Origin: Arthrobacter sp. Alg241-R88
GTDB taxonomy: Bacteria; Actinomycetota; Actinomycetes; Actinomycetales; Micrococcaceae
Length of the DNA: 64,000 nt
Direction of reading: 5' to 3'
Assembly: GCF_900537115.1 (NCBI RefSeq)
Contig: NZ_UNRG01000001.1
Coordinates: 745,121-809,120, forward strand
Positions 59,045 to 64,000 of this stretch are shown piece by piece. The translations under genes and the position numbers were made by a program. Within the stretch, counting starts at the first letter, position 1, and each line of letters begins with the position of its first letter. The notes under the pieces were generated by a model. The model did no database searches. It saw only the letters and a program-made list of their open reading frames with translations, and was not told the DNA's origin.

Positions 59045-60160
59045 ATGGCCAATATTGATTTTTCCGCTGAAATCCGCGCCCTTCGCGCCACCTACGAGTC
59101 AATTGAGCGAGTCTCCGACGTAGAAGCACTGAAGGAAGACATCGCCGAACTCAGCGAGCGGGCCGGCGAACCGGACCTGTGGGATGACCCGGCAGCGGCT
59201 CAGAAAATCACTTCAAGGCTTTCCCACCGCCAGTCGGAGCTGGAGCGCCTGAACAACCTGGCCTCAAGGATCGATGACCTCGAGGTCCTGGTGGAGCTCG
59301 GGCAGGACGAGGACGACGCCGCTTCCATGGGTGAGGCTGCCGCTGAACTGGAGTCCATCAAGAAGGCCCTGAAGGAACTCGAAGTTGTCACCCTGCTGTC
59401 TGGAGAGTACGACGAGCGTGAAGCGGTGGTCTCCATTCGCGCGGGAGCCGGCGGCGTGGACGCTGCCGACTTCGCCGAGATGCTGATGCGCATGTACCTC
59501 CGCTGGGCCGAGCGGCACGGTTACCCCACCACTGTTATGGACACCTCCTATGCTGAGGAAGCGGGCTTGAAGTCCGCGACCTTCGAGGTGAAGGCCCCTT
59601 ATGCCTTCGGGACTCTCAGCGTCGAAGCCGGCACCCATCGGCTCGTGCGGATCAGCCCCTTCGACAACCAGGGCCGGCGCCAGACTTCCTTCGCGGCCGT
59701 CGAGGTCATCCCCCTGATCGAGCAAACGGACTCCATCGAGATCCCGGACAACGAGATCCGGGTCGATGTCTTCCGCTCCTCAGGCCCGGGCGGGCAGTCA
59801 GTTAACACCACTGACTCTGCCGTCCGCCTGACCCATATCCCCACCGGAACCGTGGTCTCCATGCAGAACGAAAAGTCGCAGCTGCAAAACCGGGCGGCGG
59901 CCATGCGCGTTCTGCAATCCAGGCTCCTGCTCCTTAAGAAGGAGCAGGAGGACGCCGAGAAGAAGGCATTCGCCGGTGATGTGAAGGCGTCCTGGGGAGA
60001 CCAGATGCGCTCCTACGTCCTGAACCCTTACCAAATGGTCAAAGACCTGCGGACCGAGCACGAAGTCGGGAACACGTCGGCAGTGTTCGACGGCGAAATC
60101 GACGACTTCATCGACGCCGGCATCCGGTGGCGCACGGACAACCGCAACGCCGAAAAATAG
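59045..60160 (+). CDS. prfB: Peptide chain release factor 2
   Basis: 371-residue RF2, which releases peptides at UGA and UAA. Stop-codon recognition tripeptide SPF in [16 protein letters not shown] (about 207), catalytic GGQ in [13 protein letters not shown] (about 248-250). The frame is uninterrupted: the programmed +1 frameshift at codon ~25 of many bacterial prfB genes is absent. Starts ATG 59045. First gene of the prfB-ftsEX-smpB block. Confidence 0.97.
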   Translation: MANIDFSAEIRALRATYESIERVSDVEALKEDIAELSERAGEPDLWDDPAAAQKITSRLSHRQSELERLNNLASRIDDLEVLVELGQDEDDAASMGEAAAELESIKKALKELEVVTLLSGEYDEREAVVSIRAGAGGVDAADFAEMLMRMYLRWAERHGYPTTVMDTSYAEEAGLKSATFEVKAPYAFGTLSVEAGTHRLVRISPFDNQGRRQTSFAAVEVIPLIEQTDSIEIPDNEIRVDVFRSSGPGGQSVNTTDSAVRLTHIPTGTVVSMQNEKSQLQNRAAAMRVLQSRLLLLKKEQEDAEKKAFAGDVKASWGDQMRSYVLNPYQMVKDLRTEHEVGNTSAVFDGEIDDFIDAGIRWRTDNRNAEK

Positions 60161-60354
60161 GACGCAGGAGCGGCGCCGGGGCTGAAGGGCAAAACAGGAT
60201 CCGGCGACACGCCCCCTGAAACCAGCCTGATACGCCGGAGTTCCTGCGTATAGTCGAGGGGCCGGGGCCCTACTTCCCCCAAACGAAACCCGTGCGCCGG
60301 CTGCAGAACTGGGCTGCATCAGAATCAGCCATGCCCTGCAGGGTACTTAGGGCC

Positions 60355-61134
60355 ATGATCCGATTCGAAAATGTCACCAAGGTGTATGACCAGAAAGCCC
60401 GGCCTGCGCTGGACTCCGTCAACCTTGAGATTGACCGCGGCGAATTCGCCTTCCTCGTCGGTGCGTCCGGCTCCGGCAAATCAACCTTCCTCCGGCTGGT
60501 CCTCAAAGAGGACCGGGCAACGTCCGGTGCTGTCTACGTAGCGGGCCAGAACGTCGCCAAGATCTCCAGCTGGCGCGTCCCACGGCTGCGCCGCGGCATC
60601 GGCGTCGTCTTCCAGGACTTCCGGCTCCTGCCCCAAAAAAACGTCTTCGCGAACGTAGCGTTCGCCATGCAGGTCATTGGCAAGAGCCGCAGCGTCATCC
60701 GCGACACCGTTCCCGAGGTCCTTAAGACCGTCGGCCTGGAGGGCAAGGAACACCGCATGCCGCATGAGCTCTCCGGCGGTGAGCAGCAGCGCGTCGCCAT
60801 TGCCCGTGCCGTCGTCAACCGGCCCGGCATCCTCCTCGCGGACGAGCCCACTGGAAACCTGGATCCCACCACCTCGATGGGCATCATGGGCATCCTGGAC
60901 AAAATCAACCAAAACGGAACCACCGTGGTGATGGCCACCCACGACGACGACATCGTTAATGAGATGCGCAAACGCGTCGTGGAACTGAAGAACGGTGTCG
61001 TTATCCGCGACGAGGCAAAGGCACTGTACACGTCCATGATTCCGGTCGTGGGGCAATCGCGCAGGCTGAAAGACGCCAGCGGCAGGGAAAACCTGGAAAC
61101 CGGACAGCCGCGGGAAGAGGAGGGACAGCGATGA
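60355..61134 (+). CDS. ftsE: Cell-division ABC ATPase FtsE
   Basis: 259-residue ATPase of FtsEX. Walker [15 protein letters not shown] (about 36-43), Q-loop [10 protein letters not shown], signature [14 protein letters not shown] (about 139) and Walker [12 protein letters not shown]. It is some 30 residues longer than E. coli FtsE through a C-terminal tail rich in charged residues. ATG 60355 ([13 protein letters not shown]) was chosen as homology starts there; the upstream frame to 60292 looks non-coding. Overlaps ftsX by ATGA. Confidence 0.95.
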   Translation: MIRFENVTKVYDQKARPALDSVNLEIDRGEFAFLVGASGSGKSTFLRLVLKEDRATSGAVYVAGQNVAKISSWRVPRLRRGIGVVFQDFRLLPQKNVFANVAFAMQVIGKSRSVIRDTVPEVLKTVGLEGKEHRMPHELSGGEQQRVAIARAVVNRPGILLADEPTGNLDPTTSMGIMGILDKINQNGTTVVMATHDDDIVNEMRKRVVELKNGVVIRDEAKALYTSMIPVVGQSRRLKDASGRENLETGQPREEEGQR

Positions 61135-62045
61135 GGCTCGCCTTCATTCTCAGCGAGATCGGCAGCGGCCTTCGCCGCAACCTCTCCATGGTGGTTTCGG
61201 TCATCCTGGTCACGTTTGTCTCGCTCACCTTCGTGGGCGCAGCAGGAATGCTGCAGATGCAGATTAACCAGATGAAGGGCTACTGGTACGACAAAGTCCA
61301 GGTGGCCATCTTCCTGTGCAGTGAAGGGTCGACGGCGGCTGGTTGCGCCGGCGGGCCAGTCACCGCCGAGCAGCAGGAGAGCCTCACCGGACTGCTGGAA
61401 TCTCCCGCCGTTGCGCAGTACATCAACGACTTCCAGTTTGAGTCCAGGGAAGAGGCGTACAACCACTTCAAGGACCAGTTCTCGAATTCGCCCATCGTGG
61501 ACTCGGTGACGCCGGACCAGCTGCCGGCCTCCTTCCGGATCAACATGAAGGATCCCGAAAAGTACCAGATCATCAGCGAGACGTTCTCCTCGCAGCCAGG
61601 AGTGGAAACGGTCATCGACCAGCGCCAGCTGCTTGAGCGCCTCTTCTCCGTGATGAACGGTGCCTCCCTGGTGGCGGTCAGCATCGCCGGCGTCATGATC
61701 GTATGCGCCATCCTGCTGATCGCAACCACCATCAGGCTCTCCGCCTTCAGCCGCCGCCGCGAAACCGGCATCATGCGCCTGGTGGGCGCCTCGAAGACCG
61801 TGATCCAGCTGCCCTTCATCCTTGAAGGCGTCATCGCTGCGGTCATCGGTGCCGCTCTGGCCTCCGCCACACTGTGGGCTGTTGCGCATTTCTTCCTCGG
61901 CGAGTTCATGTCCCAGCAGTACCCGGATACCGCCTTTATCTCGTCCGGCCAGACGCTGATCCTCGCACCCGCACTGATAATCCTTGGCGGATCCTTGGCC
62001 GGAATTTCGTCTCTCTTGACCTTGCGCAGATACCTTCGCGTCTAG
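61131..62045 (+). CDS. ftsX: Cell-division membrane protein FtsX
   Basis: 304 residues. One TM near the N-terminus (about 20-44), a large outer domain (about 45-175) that contacts a cell-wall hydrolase, and three TM segments at the C-terminus (about 182-205, 232-255, 275-297) with [20 protein letters not shown] between. The outer domain has a Cys pair ([15 protein letters not shown]). FtsX transmits ATP-driven changes to activate wall hydrolases; the adjacent M23 protein is the obvious partner. Confidence 0.95.
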   Translation: MRLAFILSEIGSGLRRNLSMVVSVILVTFVSLTFVGAAGMLQMQINQMKGYWYDKVQVAIFLCSEGSTAAGCAGGPVTAEQQESLTGLLESPAVAQYINDFQFESREEAYNHFKDQFSNSPIVDSVTPDQLPASFRINMKDPEKYQIISETFSSQPGVETVIDQRQLLERLFSVMNGASLVAVSIAGVMIVCAILLIATTIRLSAFSRRRETGIMRLVGASKTVIQLPFILEGVIAAVIGAALASATLWAVAHFFLGEFMSQQYPDTAFISSGQTLILAPALIILGGSLAGISSLLTLRRYLRV

Positions 62046-62071
62046 GTATGCAAACCGAACAAGGAATGCTC

Positions 62072-63520
62072 ATGAAGTTAACGGATCAAAATTCCCCGCG
62101 GCACCGGCAGAACAGCCGGGGCAGGGTGCCCCAGCGCACCGGCGTCATCAGCGCTGTGCTCGCAGTCGTCCTCGCCGCCGGGCTGGCTTCCTCCACTCCG
62201 GTGGCTTTCGCCGGCGAGCTTGAAGACAAGCAGAAAGCTCTTGAAGCAGAGGCAGCCAGGGTCCAGCAGTCCTTGGAATTCGTCGACTCCCGGATTGCCA
62301 AGGCGGCCAGCGACCTGGTCATCTACCAGGGCCAACTGCCCGGCGCCCAGCAGGCGCTCCTGGAGGCCCAGGGCCGCGTGGCGGGTGCTGTCAAGGAAGT
62401 TGAAGCGCTCTCCGCCCGGGTGGACATGGCCCAGCAGAACAAGGCAAAAATCACACAGCAGCTTGAGACGGACAAGCAGAAGATCGCCGATACAAAGAAG
62501 CTGATCGGCCAAATTGCCACCCAGGCTTACAAATCCGGGGGAGTGCCCTCCAACCTGTCCCTGTTCTTTGGCTCGAACAACGGCGGAAGCCTGACCGAGA
62601 CCATGGACCTGGCGGACCAGGCCATGCGGAGCCAGAACGCGGCAATGGACAAGCTCTCCCAGCAGAACGCCACCAACGTCAATTCCGAGGCCCGACTGCA
62701 GGCAGTGGAAGCTGAAATCAAGGACCTTAAGGCCAAAGCTGATGCCGCCTTGGAGCGGGAGAAGGCCGCCCGTGACGAAGCAGCCGCCAAAAAGGAACAG
62801 GTCGACCAGCTGATCGCAGACACCACCCGGCTTGATGCGGAGTTGCAGGCAGCCAAGCCTGGTATCCAGTCGCAGCTCGCCAGCGTCCAGGCGAGCCAGA
62901 ACGCGGTGGCAGCCGAGATTGAGGAACGTGACCGGAAGCTGCGCGAGGCCTGGGAAGCCGAGCAGCGGAGGCAGGCAGAAGCAGCTGCCGCTGCTGCTGC
63001 TGCCGCTGCTGCCGCGGCAGCGGCGGCAAAGGGCCAGGCGCCCCCCCCACCGCCGCCGGTGCAGTCTTTTATGCCGCCCGTCGGATCGCCGTCGGCCTTT
63101 GGCCTGCGCCATCCCTTTGACGGAAGCGTGCCGATCACGTCCGGGTTCGGTTGGCGGGCCACCCCGCCAGGCACCATCGACTTCTACGGGCAGGGTGGCT
63201 ACATGCACACGGGGCTGGACTTCGGAGCAGCCTGCGGCACACCTGTCTACGCTGCAGCAGCAGGGGAGGTCTTCAGCTCCGGCTGGAACTCTGCGGACGG
63301 AGGCGGCTGGCGCGTCAAGATCTCACACGGCCTGATGCAGGGCAACACACTGAACACCATCTACTATCACAACGCGAGCATTGTGGTGTCGAACGGCCAG
63401 CGCGTCTCGCAGGGCCAGCTGATCGCCTACTCCGGCAACACCGGCAACTCCACCGGCTGCCACGCCCACTTCGAAACCTGGCTCAACGGCAAGCCGATGG
63501 ACCCGATGAACCTGCTGTAG
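62072..63520 (+). CDS. Secreted coiled-coil M23 endopeptidase, probable FtsEX-controlled hydrolase
   Basis: 482 residues. Signal peptide (about 25-50, ending AFAGE), a long coiled-coil region (about 50-300, ELEDKQKALEAEAARVQQSL), a poly-Ala tract of ~15 residues followed by PPPPPP, then a LytM/M23 zinc peptidase domain with HTGLDFGAACGTPVYA and the HAHFETWLNG motif; catalytic residues are intact. The coiled coil plus M23 layout is that of EnvC/RipC-type hydrolases regulated by FtsX. ATG 62072 follows AAGGAA; ATG 62048 is an alternative start. 26 bp after ftsX. Confidence 0.9.
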   Translation: MKLTDQNSPRHRQNSRGRVPQRTGVISAVLAVVLAAGLASSTPVAFAGELEDKQKALEAEAARVQQSLEFVDSRIAKAASDLVIYQGQLPGAQQALLEAQGRVAGAVKEVEALSARVDMAQQNKAKITQQLETDKQKIADTKKLIGQIATQAYKSGGVPSNLSLFFGSNNGGSLTETMDLADQAMRSQNAAMDKLSQQNATNVNSEARLQAVEAEIKDLKAKADAALEREKAARDEAAAKKEQVDQLIADTTRLDAELQAAKPGIQSQLASVQASQNAVAAEIEERDRKLREAWEAEQRRQAEAAAAAAAAAAAAAAAAKGQAPPPPPPVQSFMPPVGSPSAFGLRHPFDGSVPITSGFGWRATPPGTIDFYGQGGYMHTGLDFGAACGTPVYAAAAGEVFSSGWNSADGGGWRVKISHGLMQGNTLNTIYYHNASIVVSNGQRVSQGQLIAYSGNTGNSTGCHAHFETWLNGKPMDPMNLL

Positions 63521-63605
63521 GGGCGCTCAGCGCTGCCGTACACTGGTATGACTCCGCGCCGGCTGGCCCGGAGGACATCCGATTCTTGAACTGAGGAGCT
63601 TTCCC

Positions 63606-64000
63606 TTGCCTAAAGAAAGTGGCCGTAAAGTGGTGGCCACCAACCGGAAGGCCCGGCACGACTATCATGTGCTGGATACCTACGAGGCTGGAATCGCGCT
63701 TATGGGCACCGAAGTCAAGTCCCTGCGCGAGGGCCATGCCTCCATGGTGGACGGATTCTGCACCTTCTACAACGACGAGCTGTGGATGGAAGCCATCCAC
63801 ATCCCTGAGTACAACCAGGGCAGCTGGACCAACCACGCGGCCAGGCGCCGCCGCAAGCTGCTGCTGCATCGCGAAGAACTGATCAAGATTTCGCACAAGG
63901 TGCGGGAATCGGGCTTCACCATTGTTCCGCTGCAGCTGTACTTCGTTGACGGCCGGGCCAAGGTTGAAATCGGCGTGGCCCGGGGTAAGCGTGAGTACGA
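63606..64000 (+). CDS. smpB: SsrA-binding protein SmpB (3' end outside window)
   Basis: SmpB partners tmRNA to rescue stalled ribosomes. The visible 131 residues read MPKESGRKVVATNRKARHDY, then GTEVKSLREGHASMVDGF, IPEYNQGSWTNHAARRRRKLL and VPLQLYFVDGRAKVEI, all family hallmarks. The start is TTG 63606, preceded by GAGGAG at suitable distance; no ATG fits. The gene runs past base 64000. The tmRNA gene itself is not in the window. Confidence 0.95.
   Translation, partial: MPKESGRKVVATNRKARHDYHVLDTYEAGIALMGTEVKSLREGHASMVDGFCTFYNDELWMEAIHIPEYNQGSWTNHAARRRRKLLLHREELIKISHKVRESGFTIVPLQLYFVDGRAKVEIGVARGKREY

Noticed and set aside
59045..59160. Programmed +1 frameshift in prfB
   Set aside because: The frame is continuous, with no in-frame TGA near codon 25; the autoregulatory frameshift is simply absent.

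Overview
The window is high-GC, densely packed actinobacterial chromosome. Gene content (mtrAB-lpqB, long-form HPF, secA without a C-terminal zinc finger, WhiB1, PdtaS, the large NAD-specific glutamate dehydrogenase, prfB-ftsEX-smpB) and protein wording point to Micrococcaceae, most likely Arthrobacter or Pseudarthrobacter. No rRNA, tRNA, CRISPR array, insertion sequence or prophage is visible.

Layout. 1-10.1 kb: envelope-stress two-component system mtrA (cut by the window edge)-mtrB-lpqB, a ComF-type phosphoribosyltransferase, hibernation factor hpf, a YcaQ-like winged-helix protein and secA. 10.2-14.7 kb: an Rv3235-like protein, a membrane LysM protein, a two-barrel Sm-like protein, a small HTH protein, and a SAF-domain (CpaB/RcpC-like) plus CpaE/TadZ-like pair that looks like a detached piece of a Tad pilus system. 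14.7-22.1 kb: NAD-GDH, pdtaS, whiB1 and a small membrane protein. 22.2-26.3 kb: an orphan EssC/EccC-type FHA-FtsK ATPase.

26.5-48.2 kb is a cell-wall glycopolymer locus: UDP-galactopyranose mutase (glf), galactofuranosyltransferase (glfT2), a two-gene ABC polysaccharide exporter, two large GT-C-like membrane proteins, an acyltransferase, a six-gene minus-strand operon (flippase, three GT2 enzymes, DUF2304, NAD-sugar epimerase) and the dTDP-L-rhamnose pathway (rmlA apart from rmlB-rmlCD, the last a fusion). Within and beside it (44.4-53.7 kb) lie four secreted LGFP-repeat proteins carrying different partner domains: VanY-like peptidase, an unrecognised N-terminal domain, GH25 lysozyme, and repeats only. 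The simplest reading is that the locus builds a galactofuran/rhamnose polymer and also encodes proteins that bind or remodel the wall bearing it.

54.0-58.9 kb is the Tad pilus core (tadA, tadB, tadC, a pilin-like small protein, and TadE/TadE/TadG-like pseudopilins). 59.0-64.0 kb is the conserved prfB-ftsE-ftsX-M23 hydrolase-smpB block; smpB runs off the window.

The most interesting cross-cutting signal is a perfect TT(A/G)TCCACA 9-mer (the DnaA-box sequence) found upstream of, and co-oriented with, exactly four gene sets: comF, the cpaB/cpaE-like pair, the EssC-like ATPase and tadA. These would make sense as a DNA-uptake/pilus regulon and may define an undescribed regulatory link. Coordinates and starts are from reading the sequence; family names are from recognition, not searches.
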